Positions 10,143-18,378 of a DNA stretch of 64,000 nt are shown in pieces. Positions within the stretch are counted from its first letter, which is position 1. Each line of letters begins with the position of its first letter. The notes under the pieces were generated by a model. It saw nothing but the letters and a program-made list of their open reading frames with translations. It searched no databases and was not told where the DNA came from. Position numbers and translations under genes: made by a program. Source of the stretch: Saprospirales bacterium (lineage in GTDB: Bacteria; Bacteroidota; Bacteroidia; Chitinophagales; Saprospiraceae); the NCBI GenBank assembly GCA_016703765.1, contig JADJBL010000011.1, forward strand, positions 62,001-126,000, read 5' to 3'.

Positions 10143-13139
10143 ATGCGAACATTGACACTCACGGGACTGCTGATGGGAAGCGCGCTTTCCCTCCATTCCC
10201 AAATTTCCGGCCTGCTCATTTCCGAGTATGTCGAAGGAAGCTCCAACAACAAATACCTGGAGCTCTACAACGGGACCGGCTCGCCCATCAACCTGGGCGG
10301 GCAAAACTACTCGGTCGAGGTGTATGCCAACGGCGCCCTCACCCCTACTTCCGTCATTCTCCTGAGCGGCACGGTCGCCACGGGCGATGTGTTCGTTCTG
10401 GCGCACACCTCTGCCACTGCCTGGAACGGCACGCCAGACCAGCTCAACGGAGGGCTCAATTACAACGGCAACGACGCGGTGGCCCTTCGGAAAGCGGGCG
10501 TACTGATGGACCTCATCGGCAACATCGGCTGCATGCCCGATATCGAATGGGGCGCGGGCAATCTCTCCACCGCCGACAACACCATCCGCCGCAAGCCAGA
10601 TGCCTGTATGGGCGTCACGGCCGATCCGCCCAATAGCGGCTGCCCTTTTCCCACCCTGACTACCGATTGGGACGGATTTCCAAATGATGAAGTTTCCGGG
10701 CTTGGAAGCCATGCGAGCAACTGTTTTCCGGTTCCGACCGTGGCTTTTGTGCTGGGCGTCAGCTCTTTAACCGAGGGGAACAGCGGCGTCACCCTGCACC
10801 CCGTCGCCGTCACCATGGACGTGGCGCCGCAGGGGACGGTCTCTGTTTTGGTAACCCATACCGGCGGGACGGCCACGAATGGGGTGGATTTTAATTTTTC
10901 GTCGGCCGTGCTCACCTTTATTCCTTCTCAATCTTACCCGTACTCCCAAAACGTGTTCATTCCCGTGGTCGGAGACACGCAGGCGGAGGCGGATGAGACG
11001 ATTCAGTTGAACCTCTCCATCGGCGGCGGTACGGCCAACCTCGGGTTAAATCTTCACCTGGTCACCATCTTCAACGACGACGTGCCCAGCCCCCTCTACT
11101 CTCAGGCCGACGGCTCCTGGAGCATGCCCAACGGCTGGAATACCATGCCCAACGGAAGCGGGGTGTACGTCACCGACCCGAACAATACGCAAGGGCCTTC
11201 GGGGCCGGAGTACCACTGTATCATTCAACCCGGGCACGACCTCCTTCTCCCTTCCACGAAGGGCATCACCACCTTGCTGGTGCAGGCAGGGGGCTCCATC
11301 AAAGCAGGAGCGACGACAAGCCGCTACCTGGAAATTTACGGCAACTCAGTGACCGTGCACGGCACGATGGGCAACGGCGCGGCCAACGACGGCATCGGCC
11401 TGGAGTTTCACGGACCCTCCGCCACCATTTCGGGCGCCGGAACGATCGACCTCAACCGGATACGGAAAAACGGTTTTGCCGCCACCAGCCTCACGATTGC
11501 CCGCAGCCTGAACCTGCGTTACAACCTCGATGCAGCCCTCTACAACGACATCGCCGGGTACCCTTTCAACGTGACGATCCAGCCCGGCATCACCGTGACC
11601 GTCACCCGGGGCGACGTATCGATCGACGGCGTGGACGGAGCGAACAGTTCCAACCGCTGGGGCACTTTCACCATCAACGGCACGCTCGATATCCAATTGG
11701 GCGACCTGTTCCTGAGGACGGACAATAGCACGGCGGGCAGCCAGGATATTTTCTATGTGGTCGGGCCCGGGGGCCTGATCAAAGTGGGTGGAAAGGTGGT
11801 GGGCAATCAAGGAGTGGCCGGGGCGGCCAAAGCCCATCTCACGCTACAAAGCGGTGCACAGCTCCAGCTCAGCGGCGTCGGGGAAGTGATGAGCAGCATC
11901 GACCCAGCTCGCGATCCGGTCATTTGCCAGGCCAATTCGCTGGTCGACTATACCGGCGCTGCCGGTCAACTGGTCGAGGACGAGTTTGTCTACGCCAATC
12001 TCCGCATCAGCAGCGGCGGGTTGAAGACCCTGGAGGGAAATGCGACTGTAAACGGCTTTCTGCTCCTGATTAACGGCATTCTCGAGCTCCAGGCCTATCA
12101 CCTGCTGATCGGCCCGGGCGGGCAGGCTTCCGGAGGTTCGCCAGCCTCCTACGTCCGCACCAATGGAACGGGCACGCTCCAGCAAACCGTCGGAGCCACG
12201 ACCCGGCTTTTTCCGGTGGGAAACAGCGCCTTCAACCTCCTCACCCTCACGAACACAGGCGCGCAGGACGTTTTCCGCGTCCGGGTATTCGATCAGGTAT
12301 TGGACCAGGGGCTCAGCGGAACACCCCTGGCCGGATTGGTCGTCAACCGAAGCTGGGTCGTGGAGGAGGCCGTTGCCGGAGGCAGCAATGTCACCCTAAC
12401 CACCCAATGGAGCAGCAGCGAGGAACTCACGGGCTTTACCCGAAGCGCCTGCTATATTTCCCATTACACCCCTACCGGCTGGAACGGGACTACGCCGAGT
12501 TCTGCGGCGGGTTCCAACCCCTACTTCCAGACGCGAAGCGGTCTGAGTTCATTCGGGGCATTTGCCGTAGGCAGCAACGAGGCCCTGCCGGTCGAATGGC
12601 TTTCCTTCGAAGCCCGCGCCCTCGGCCCAGATGCCCTCCTCACCTGGTCGACGGCCAGCGAGACAAACAACGCCTTCTTCGCAATCGAAAGAAGCCCAGC
12701 CGGAGGCCATTTTGAAGAAATCGCCCAAATACCCGGCGCCGGCACGACCAGCGAGGTACAATATTACGAGTATGTCGACGAGTCACCAGTCACTAGTCAC
12801 CAGTCACTCCTCTATTACCGCCTCCGGCAGGTCGACCACGACGGCTCCTACGAGTACTCTCCGATCCGTGCCGTGGAATGGCCGGGGGCAGCAGAGGGTT
12901 GGAAGGTTTACCCAAATCCCGCTACCAAATGGCTCATCGTCCAGCTTCCGGAGGAAGCGGAAGTCCCCATCCCTCTTCGGTTTTACGATATCCACGGGCG
13001 GCCGGTCCGGGCGCTTTCCCTGCCCCCCGGCCAAAGCGAGTGGATGGTTTTCCTGGACGGCCTGGCGCAGGGCTACTACCTGATGGAAGTCGGGGAGCCC
13101 GGGAAGGGAGGAAGCAGGAGGTGGGTGGGGGTGTTTTGA
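10143..13139 (+). CDS. Secreted lamin-tail/Calx-beta protein with T9SS sorting domain
   Basis: A 998-residue protein. The N-terminus is a Sec signal peptide with a hydrophobic core and probable cleavage after His-Ser-Gln near residue 20. Residues about 22-130 look like a lamin-tail domain (ISEYVEGSSNNKYLELYN), common in secreted nucleases and surface proteins. Residues about 200-310 look like a Calx-beta domain with the acidic DTQAEADETIQL motif. A beta-rich region follows. The last about 90 residues (VYPNPA start, then YDIHGRPVR, ending GYYLMEV...) are a type A T9SS C-terminal sorting domain. It is therefore expected to cross the outer membrane by T9SS and be surface-attached or released. 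No catalytic motif is visible. The 3' end turns strongly G-rich and runs into the poly-G region. Confidence 0.85.
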   Translation: MRTLTLTGLLMGSALSLHSQISGLLISEYVEGSSNNKYLELYNGTGSPINLGGQNYSVEVYANGALTPTSVILLSGTVATGDVFVLAHTSATAWNGTPDQLNGGLNYNGNDAVALRKAGVLMDLIGNIGCMPDIEWGAGNLSTADNTIRRKPDACMGVTADPPNSGCPFPTLTTDWDGFPNDEVSGLGSHASNCFPVPTVAFVLGVSSLTEGNSGVTLHPVAVTMDVAPQGTVSVLVTHTGGTATNGVDFNFSSAVLTFIPSQSYPYSQNVFIPVVGDTQAEADETIQLNLSIGGGTANLGLNLHLVTIFNDDVPSPLYSQADGSWSMPNGWNTMPNGSGVYVTDPNNTQGPSGPEYHCIIQPGHDLLLPSTKGITTLLVQAGGSIKAGATTSRYLEIYGNSVTVHGTMGNGAANDGIGLEFHGPSATISGAGTIDLNRIRKNGFAATSLTIARSLNLRYNLDAALYNDIAGYPFNVTIQPGITVTVTRGDVSIDGVDGANSSNRWGTFTINGTLDIQLGDLFLRTDNSTAGSQDIFYVVGPGGLIKVGGKVVGNQGVAGAAKAHLTLQSGAQLQLSGVGEVMSSIDPARDPVICQANSLVDYTGAAGQLVEDEFVYANLRISSGGLKTLEGNATVNGFLLLINGILELQAYHLLIGPGGQASGGSPASYVRTNGTGTLQQTVGATTRLFPVGNSAFNLLTLTNTGAQDVFRVRVFDQVLDQGLSGTPLAGLVVNRSWVVEEAVAGGSNVTLTTQWSSSEELTGFTRSACYISHYTPTGWNGTTPSSAAGSNPYFQTRSGLSSFGAFAVGSNEALPVEWLSFEARALGPDALLTWSTASETNNAFFAIERSPAGGHFEEIAQIPGAGTTSEVQYYEYVDESPVTSHQSLLYYRLRQVDHDGSYEYSPIRAVEWPGAAEGWKVYPNPATKWLIVQLPEEAEVPIPLRFYDIHGRPVRALSLPPGQSEWMVFLDGLAQGYYLMEVGEPGKGGSRRWVGVF
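12783..12811. repeat. AGTCACY heptamer repeat inside the T9SS gene
   Basis: Tandem AGTCACC/AGTCACT units encode Glu-Ser-Pro-Val-Thr-Ser-His-Gln-Ser. Similar arrays sit in frame at 48,514-48,554 and, on the other strand, at 63,246-63,275. Confidence 0.6.
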
Positions 13140-13558
<419 letters not shown>

Positions 13559-13951
13559 ATGACCCCAGCATCCCCATCAAACCAATACTACTACAACCCC
13601 AGGTTAAGGAATTTTGCCCGGAAGTTGAGAAATCACAGCACCAAGGCCGAAGTCTATATTTGGTCATTCTTGTTGAGGAGTAAAAACTTTAGAGGATACA
13701 GCTTCAACAGGCAACGGCCGGTTTTGAACTATATAGCCGACTTCATGTGCAAGGAATTGCTCCTGATCATCGAAATAGACGGGGGCATTCACGATAGATG
13801 GGATGTAAAAAGGAAGGATCGCATAAGGCAGGAACGCCTGGAGGCGGCGGGATTTACCGTATTGAGGTTTACCAATGAACAAGTCTTACGCGATCGCGCA
13901 TCGGTAGAGATGGCGCTGGACGAATGGATTGAAATCAAAAAAGCCCGGTGA
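13559..13951 (+). CDS. DUF559 (Vsr-like) endonuclease-fold protein
   Basis: ATG at 13559, 130 residues, the usual length for the family. The pattern NPRLRNFARKLR, then E at about 31, an R..F..Y.F.RQ.P segment, YIADF near residue 60, EIDGGIH near 75 and a C-terminal VLRF matches DUF559, a PD-(D/E)xK-related family. The Asp of IADF, the Glu of EIDG and nearby polar residues would form the nuclease centre. Such genes are often solitary and spread widely; cellular role is unknown. It stands alone, and its TGA lies in the loop of a perfect hairpin terminator. Confidence 0.8.
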   Translation: MTPASPSNQYYYNPRLRNFARKLRNHSTKAEVYIWSFLLRSKNFRGYSFNRQRPVLNYIADFMCKELLLIIEIDGGIHDRWDVKRKDRIRQERLEAAGFTVLRFTNEQVLRDRASVEMALDEWIEIKKAR

Positions 13952-13972
13952 CTCCTCACCGGGCTTTTCTTC
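13939..13972. terminator. Bidirectional intrinsic terminator
   Basis: AAAAGCCCGGTG (13939-13950) and CACCGGGCTTTT (13957-13968) form a perfect 12-bp stem with a 6-base loop, A-rich on one side and T-rich on the other. It lies between the convergent DUF559 and SPOR genes and should stop transcription from both sides. Confidence 0.85.
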
Positions 13973-13996
13973 ATACAGCCGCGAAGTATCGCGTTT

Positions 13997-14599
13997 TTAC
14001 GGGACGCGAACCCCGTCCTTATACACCACCACCCAGGCGTCTTTGACGCCGACTTTGCGGAGGTGTTTTTGCAGCTTATCGGCTTCAGTCTTGCTGGTGA
14101 ATTGGCCCAGGACGATCTTTTGGTAGTTTTCGCTCTGTTCGATAGTGAGGTCCTTGGTCGTATCGAGTTCGGAGGGGATTTTGTTCTTGTCCTTTTCAAA
14201 GGCGCCGATCTGGACGCGGTAGATGGTGCCCATGGGGACTCGTTCGTCGGGGTTGTCGGTCGAGGTGAATACCGGCTGGGAGATGGGTTCGGCCATTTGG
14301 GCCGCCTCGAGGTCCATGCTCAACTGGTCGATCTGGGATTCCAGGGATGCGATGCGGTTATCCTTGGTATTCATCTGGGTCTTGAGGAGGTTGTTGTCGC
14401 TCTCCAGGCTGTTGTTGATGCGTTGCAGCTCTTGCTTGTCTTTGGTTAGCTGGGCCAGCGCTTCGGGGTTTTTGACGTATTCTTTGGCAGTCTTCTTCCA
14501 CTCTTTCTCTTCTTCTTTGGACAGCTGTTTCTGGGCATTGACAGAGCCGACAGCTATAGACAAGCTAATGCATACAATACTGAATAGGATTTTTCTCAT
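13997..14599 (-). CDS. Secreted coiled-coil protein with SPOR-like C-terminus
   Basis: ATG at 14599 (reverse), 200 residues. A signal peptide covers residues 1-22, ending Val-Asn-Ala-Gln. Residues about 25-100 are charged and heptad-like (coiled coil with EEEKEWKKTAKEY and KDKQELQRINNSLESDN). From about residue 122 the pattern YRVQIGAF, then GQFTSKTEADKLQKHLR and AWVVVYKDGVRV is typical of a SPOR domain, which binds denuded peptidoglycan glycan strands, often at division sites. It is probably periplasmic. It is monocistronic, convergent with DUF559 and shares its terminator. Confidence 0.75.
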   Translation of the reverse strand: MRKILFSIVCISLSIAVGSVNAQKQLSKEEEKEWKKTAKEYVKNPEALAQLTKDKQELQRINNSLESDNNLLKTQMNTKDNRIASLESQIDQLSMDLEAAQMAEPISQPVFTSTDNPDERVPMGTIYRVQIGAFEKDKNKIPSELDTTKDLTIEQSENYQKIVLGQFTSKTEADKLQKHLRKVGVKDAWVVVYKDGVRVP

Positions 14600-14961
14600 G
14601 TCTGTTAAGTTTAAGATGGAACGATGGTTAAACGGTTTTTAGTTCTACCAGCAAACAACGCGAAACAGGGAAACAAAATTTTGTGGGCTTAAAGGTAATG
14701 AAAGTTTAGGTAATAGAGGTATGGCATCTTATTGTCAAAAAGCGTAATTTTGCGTTTGCCGGGCTGAAAACGGGCCGGCGAACATATGAGAAAACGAATC
14801 AATGCCACACCTGCTGCGCCGTTCCCCCCGCGTCGCATCCCATCCTTGTTGTTTTTTCTCCCAGGCTGTTGGTCAAGTGACCCGTTTCCCCGTGAAACGT
14901 CTCTAACAAGGCATGCTACCCCGGTATAATCTTAATCTACTTAAACAACAATTAAATCCTA
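14600..14961. other. Divergent intergenic region, no gene seen
   Basis: This 362-bp gap separates the divergent SPOR and lipoprotein genes and should hold both promoters. TAATTTTGC at 14745-14753 resembles the Bacteroidota -7 box on the plus strand, but no TTG is correctly spaced upstream, so I do not call a promoter. A small CGTTTC/GAAACG dyad lies at 14883-14899. Confidence 0.4.
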
Positions 14962-16245
14962 ATGACCATGTTCTCCAAACGATTACTATCCCTGACAACC
15001 GTTTTAATGACTTTGACACTTTTGACCCTTACTGTTCCGGGATGCCGGAAAGAATTTACAGATGAACCATTGAATAAAACTGACCAGGATTTGGAATTTT
15101 TAGGCGGGGGCGCCACCTGCGATAACGGAGTAAAAGTTCTTCAAATGTTTTTGCAAGTCGGCGCTGGCAACAAATGGGTCAGGTTGTTTAACAATACTAC
15201 AAGCGCTTCTCTTCCAATTGAAAATCAAAACCTCAACACCCCCGAGTTTGACAAACTCCTCACTTTTACGGCAAGTAATACGGCCAATACGGCCACTGTG
15301 CAAACTTCCGGTCAAATAATGGCCGTAGGGCCCATAGATGTAACCTGGATCAACTCCATCGGAGGTGAAGTGCTGAGGATTAGAATGGGGCCGTCCGCAA
15401 ACGTATCCGGGTGGAATATGATCTGCGCCGGGCTTTGGATCACTGCCGATGCCGGCAGTTCTGTCAGTATTCAAATGAAAAAAAATGGGTTAAATGTCCA
15501 GCCCGCCTTTACCAAATCCTATGCTTCGCTCACCAGCGACCACATTTTGTTCTCTTTATTCTACCAGTTTGACGAGCTGGAAATAAAAGCCACCAGTGGC
15601 AGGATTCGATTGGAAAATGGAGGAGGAACAAAGTTCAACCGCTTCATTATTACAAACGACTCCCAGCCGTTCGTCGCCCTGCGCCCCCGGAAAGCCGGAT
15701 ACTTCTGGAACTCCCTCGCGGTAAACGAATATTCGATGATAAGCGTCCCCAACCAGCAGACCCTGGTGGCCGGTAATTTCATCCCCACCCCCAACGGAGA
15801 TGAATGGATAAAAGACGGCGCAACCACTTCTTTTATCAACAAAAAGATTAATTATTTTGCCCCCTCCACCGGCGCCAATAACGACGACACCTTCGACGTC
15901 GGAGAGTCTGTGGTATTCGCTGCAGGATCGGAAATGGGAGGCTCCGTATTTACCAACATGCTTATCCCGATCCAAACCCCTTCGAGCGGCGCCTCTGTTC
16001 CGAGGGCCATCCTTTCGAAAGGAGGCTCGCCCGTAGCGACTTACGACCTAAGCCAGCAGGCCGGAACCGCCCAATATCACCTGATCGGCCTTCCCGCCGG
16101 CATGGATTTCGACGAAATTGAGCTTACCACGGGTTCCGCCAGCGGGACCTACCAGTTTTTTAGCGACTACTGGAGTGTAGCGCGTTTCTCCTTCTGCCCG
16201 GATGGATCCTTTGTACTCGCAGAACAAGGCTCTCAAGACAATTAA
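14962..16245 (+). CDS. Lipoprotein of unknown function
   Basis: ATG at 14962 (a second ATG two codons on could also serve), 427 residues. A long hydrophobic signal ends in a lipobox (Thr-Val-Pro-Gly-Cys at about residue 28), predicting lipidation and outer-membrane anchoring. The mature protein is beta-rich, with Asn/Thr/Gly-rich turns and repeated KLTFTAS/VTWINS-like strands, and resembles adhesion or substrate-binding lipoproteins of Bacteroidota in style only. I recognise no domain. It appears monocistronic and is followed by a strong hairpin. Confidence 0.65.
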   Translation: MTMFSKRLLSLTTVLMTLTLLTLTVPGCRKEFTDEPLNKTDQDLEFLGGGATCDNGVKVLQMFLQVGAGNKWVRLFNNTTSASLPIENQNLNTPEFDKLLTFTASNTANTATVQTSGQIMAVGPIDVTWINSIGGEVLRIRMGPSANVSGWNMICAGLWITADAGSSVSIQMKKNGLNVQPAFTKSYASLTSDHILFSLFYQFDELEIKATSGRIRLENGGGTKFNRFIITNDSQPFVALRPRKAGYFWNSLAVNEYSMISVPNQQTLVAGNFIPTPNGDEWIKDGATTSFINKKINYFAPSTGANNDDTFDVGESVVFAAGSEMGGSVFTNMLIPIQTPSSGASVPRAILSKGGSPVATYDLSQQAGTAQYHLIGLPAGMDFDEIELTTGSASGTYQFFSDYWSVARFSFCPDGSFVLAEQGSQDN

Positions 16246-16264
16246 ATCTCAATCCAGCTTGCCC

Positions 16265-16299
16265 CCGGTTGATCGGCCTTTCACAGGCCGATCAACCGG
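16265..16299 (+). terminator. Strong GC-rich hairpin after the lipoprotein gene
   Basis: CCGGTTGATCGGCCT pairs with AGGCCGATCAACCGG around a 5-base loop (15-bp perfect stem), 20 bp after the stop. The downstream T run is weak and interrupted (CCTTGTTTCATTTT), so it is a probable rather than certain intrinsic terminator. Confidence 0.7.
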
Positions 16300-16604
16300 C
16301 CTTGTTTCATTTTCAGCGACATTTTTTGCAAAGAATGAGTAGTTTTGCTACTCAATTTGTGGGCAGTCCGGCCCCCACCGGTAAACTGTAATCCAAAAAC
16401 CGTGATCCCAGAACATACTACCAAACTACACCTCCATTTTACTATGTTGGGTATTTGATACGCCGGAGTTTGACTCAGGGGGAGATGCTATGGGATTGAA
16501 GGGATTTTGGGATTGGAGGGGATTGTAATTCGTCTTTGCTAAAGCTTCGGCGAACGCAGGTGATAGTCTTTGCGACATATCAAGGGCGAAGCCATGTGAA
16601 ATAG
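16300..16604. other. Intergenic stretch before the polysaccharide locus
   Basis: About 300 bp without a gene. It should hold the promoter of the capsule operon, but I find no motif good enough to call. A TTTGCTAAAGCTTCGGCGAACGC segment (about 16,534) resembles the CGCCGAAGC-type repeats seen inside genes elsewhere. Confidence 0.35.
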
Positions 16605-16605
16605 T

Positions 16606-16672
16606 GTTCAGTTTTTAGTGTTCGGTTTTCAGTTGCAGACAGCTGAAAACCGAACACTGAACACTAAAAACT
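16606..16672. repeat. Inverted repeat at the 5' edge of cpsB
   Basis: Units GTGTTCGGTTTTCAG (16618-16632) and CTGAAAACCGAACAC (16643-16657) are perfect 15-bp reverse complements, flanked by TTTTTAGTG and CACTAAAAACTC units that extend the symmetry imperfectly. It shares the TTTTTAGT/ACTAAAAA words with repeats near 10.0 and 49.4 kb. Confidence 0.65.
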
Positions 16673-16680
16673 CAACAGCC

Positions 16681-17400
16681 GTGTTTTTCCGATCCAAAAC
16701 ACCAGCCATCGAGTCTTACGCCTCTCTGGGCGTCGACCTCCACTCGCACCTCATTCCGGGGATCGACGATGGGGCGAAGACCCTGGAGGAGTCCCTCGTC
16801 CTGATTCGACGGATGGTGGATCTCGGGTTTAAGCGGATCTATAGCACCCCGCATGTGATGGCGGACCATTATCCGAATACGAGGGAGGGGATTTTGAGGG
16901 GAATGGAGGGGGTTTTGAGGGGATTGAATGGGATTCCTATCGAATTCGGGGTGGCGGCGGAGTACTTTTTGGACGAGCAGTTTGAGGAGTTGTTGCAGAA
17001 GGAGGAATTGCTGACCTTGCCGGGCAAGCGGGTGTTGGTGGAGATGGCGGGCGTGGCGCCGGCCCACAACCTGCTCGATACGCTGTTTCGGATGCGCACA
17101 AAGGGGTATAAGCCGCTGTTGGCCCACCCGGAGCGTTATCCCTATTATCGCCGTGACTTCAAGGCCCTGGAGCGTCTAAAGGACTTCGGCTGCGAATTTC
17201 AGGTCAACCTTTTGTCCCTGGCAGGACATTACGGCTCCACGATCCAGGAACAAGGGTTCAAGCTGATCAAACATGGCATGGTGGAGTTTCTGGCCACCGA
17301 TATGCATAGCGAACAACATGCAGACAAGTTGAAAGAAGCGTTGGGGGATAAACGAATCCAGAAAGTACTTGAAAAAAAGTTCAGCAACGGGAGCCTTTGA
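16681..17400 (+). CDS. cpsB: CpsB-type PHP tyrosine-protein phosphatase
   Basis: About 239 residues from the GTG at 16681. An earlier in-frame GTG at 16618 lies within an inverted repeat and would add 21 unfamiliar residues, so I prefer the later start. The PHP-type metal motifs are present: DLHSHLIPGIDDG (His21, His23), STPH, the HPERY segment and ATDMHS near the end. This family (Wzb/CpsB/YwqE) dephosphorylates the tyrosine-rich tail of the Wzc kinase and thereby controls polysaccharide chain length and export in the cytoplasm. It opens the locus and is followed by wza and wzc, its expected partners. Confidence 0.85.
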   Translation: MFFRSKTPAIESYASLGVDLHSHLIPGIDDGAKTLEESLVLIRRMVDLGFKRIYSTPHVMADHYPNTREGILRGMEGVLRGLNGIPIEFGVAAEYFLDEQFEELLQKEELLTLPGKRVLVEMAGVAPAHNLLDTLFRMRTKGYKPLLAHPERYPYYRRDFKALERLKDFGCEFQVNLLSLAGHYGSTIQEQGFKLIKHGMVEFLATDMHSEQHADKLKEALGDKRIQKVLEKKFSNGSL

Positions 17401-17407
17401 TCTATTG

Positions 17408-17474
17408 ACCGCTAAGGCGCAAAGGACGCCAAGAAAATTCAAGACACTCTTAGCGCCCTTTGCGTCTTAGCGGT
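17408..17474. repeat. 26-bp inverted repeat after cpsB
   Basis: ACCGCTAAGGCGCAAAGGAC... (17408-17433) and its near reverse complement (17449-17474) differ at three positions and are separated by 15 bp. It starts 8 bp after the cpsB stop. The sequence belongs to the same CTAAGG-CGCAAAG family as the repeats flanking the GxxExxY gene at 58.3-58.8 kb. Confidence 0.7.
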
Positions 17475-17534
17475 TAATATTCATAAAAAATCTTAAATTG
17501 ATCCTTGTTTTTAGTGCATTCCCTAACTAATTCT

Positions 17535-18338
17535 ATGAGCAAACACTACCCCTGGGGATTACTGTTTCTTCTCTTGCTGACCCATTCCTCATGCGTCTAC
17601 CACAAGCAACTGGTCAATTTCCGCCACAACGGGGAGCGCACCGTTTCCGTTCCCGCAGATATCCTCAACCAGCTCGAGCCCAGGATCCAGGCGACCGACA
17701 TACTGCATATTCAGGTCAATAGTTACGACGAGGAAGCGGCACAGCCCTTTAACCGCTTGCGGCAAGGGACGGGGAACCAAATGCTCCAGGGAGGCAACAA
17801 CAGTGGTGGGCTCAACGCTCAAAACCTGTTCGGCTATCTGGTCGGGTACGACGGTTTTATCGACTTCCCTGTGTTGGGCAGGGTGGCGGTTGCGGGGCTT
17901 ACCCTGACCGAAACCAGAAACCTGCTGCTCACCATGCTGCAGCCCTATTTGAAAGACGCTGTCGTGAATTTGCAGTTCCTCAACTTCAAGTTCACCATTC
18001 TGGGAGAAGTCAACAAGCCCTTTACCTACAACGTGCTCAATCCCAGAATCACCATCCTCGAAGCCATCGGCATGGCGGGCGACCTCAGCCTTTACGCCAA
18101 CCGGACCAATATCCTGGTGATCCGCGAAGCGAACGGCCAACGCGAATACGGCACGATCGACCTGCAATCGCCCGAAGTTTTTACCTCCCCCTTTTACTAC
18201 CTCTCGCAAAACGATGTTATATATATCGAGCCCCTGCCCCAACGCATCGCCACCGTCGCCGACCCCGTCCAGCGGATTATCGGTTATGTGACGGCGGGAT
18301 TGTCGATACTTTCTATTGTACTGGCGTTGACGAGGTAA
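17535..18338 (+). CDS. wza: Wza-like polysaccharide export lipoprotein
   Basis: ATG at 17535, 267 residues. The hydrophobic N-terminus ends in a lipobox (Leu-Thr-His-Ser-Ser-Cys). Residues about 45-150 form the Poly_export domain (IQATDILHIQVNSYDEE, YDGFIDFPVLGRV), followed by an SLBB-like beta-grasp segment (FTILGEVNKPFTYNV). The last about 20 residues are a hydrophobic helix, usual in Bacteroidota Wza proteins. It should form the outer-membrane export pore that docks onto Wzc. It sits between cpsB and wzc, as in classical capsule operons. Confidence 0.88.
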   Translation: MSKHYPWGLLFLLLLTHSSCVYHKQLVNFRHNGERTVSVPADILNQLEPRIQATDILHIQVNSYDEEAAQPFNRLRQGTGNQMLQGGNNSGGLNAQNLFGYLVGYDGFIDFPVLGRVAVAGLTLTETRNLLLTMLQPYLKDAVVNLQFLNFKFTILGEVNKPFTYNVLNPRITILEAIGMAGDLSLYANRTNILVIREANGQREYGTIDLQSPEVFTSPFYYLSQNDVIYIEPLPQRIATVADPVQRIIGYVTAGLSILSIVLALTR

Positions 18339-18378
18339 GGGAAACATACTATTTGAAAAACTACCAAAGCCCACTAAC

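Noticed and set aside
14745..14753. TAATTTTGC as a Bacteroidota promoter -7 box for the lipoprotein gene
   Set aside because: The nearest TTG is only about 11 bp upstream, not 19-20, and the site lies more than 200 bp from the start codon.
16618..16680. Upstream GTG as the start of cpsB
   Set aside because: The added residues come entirely from the inverted repeat, and the 16681 GTG gives the normal CpsB N-terminus.
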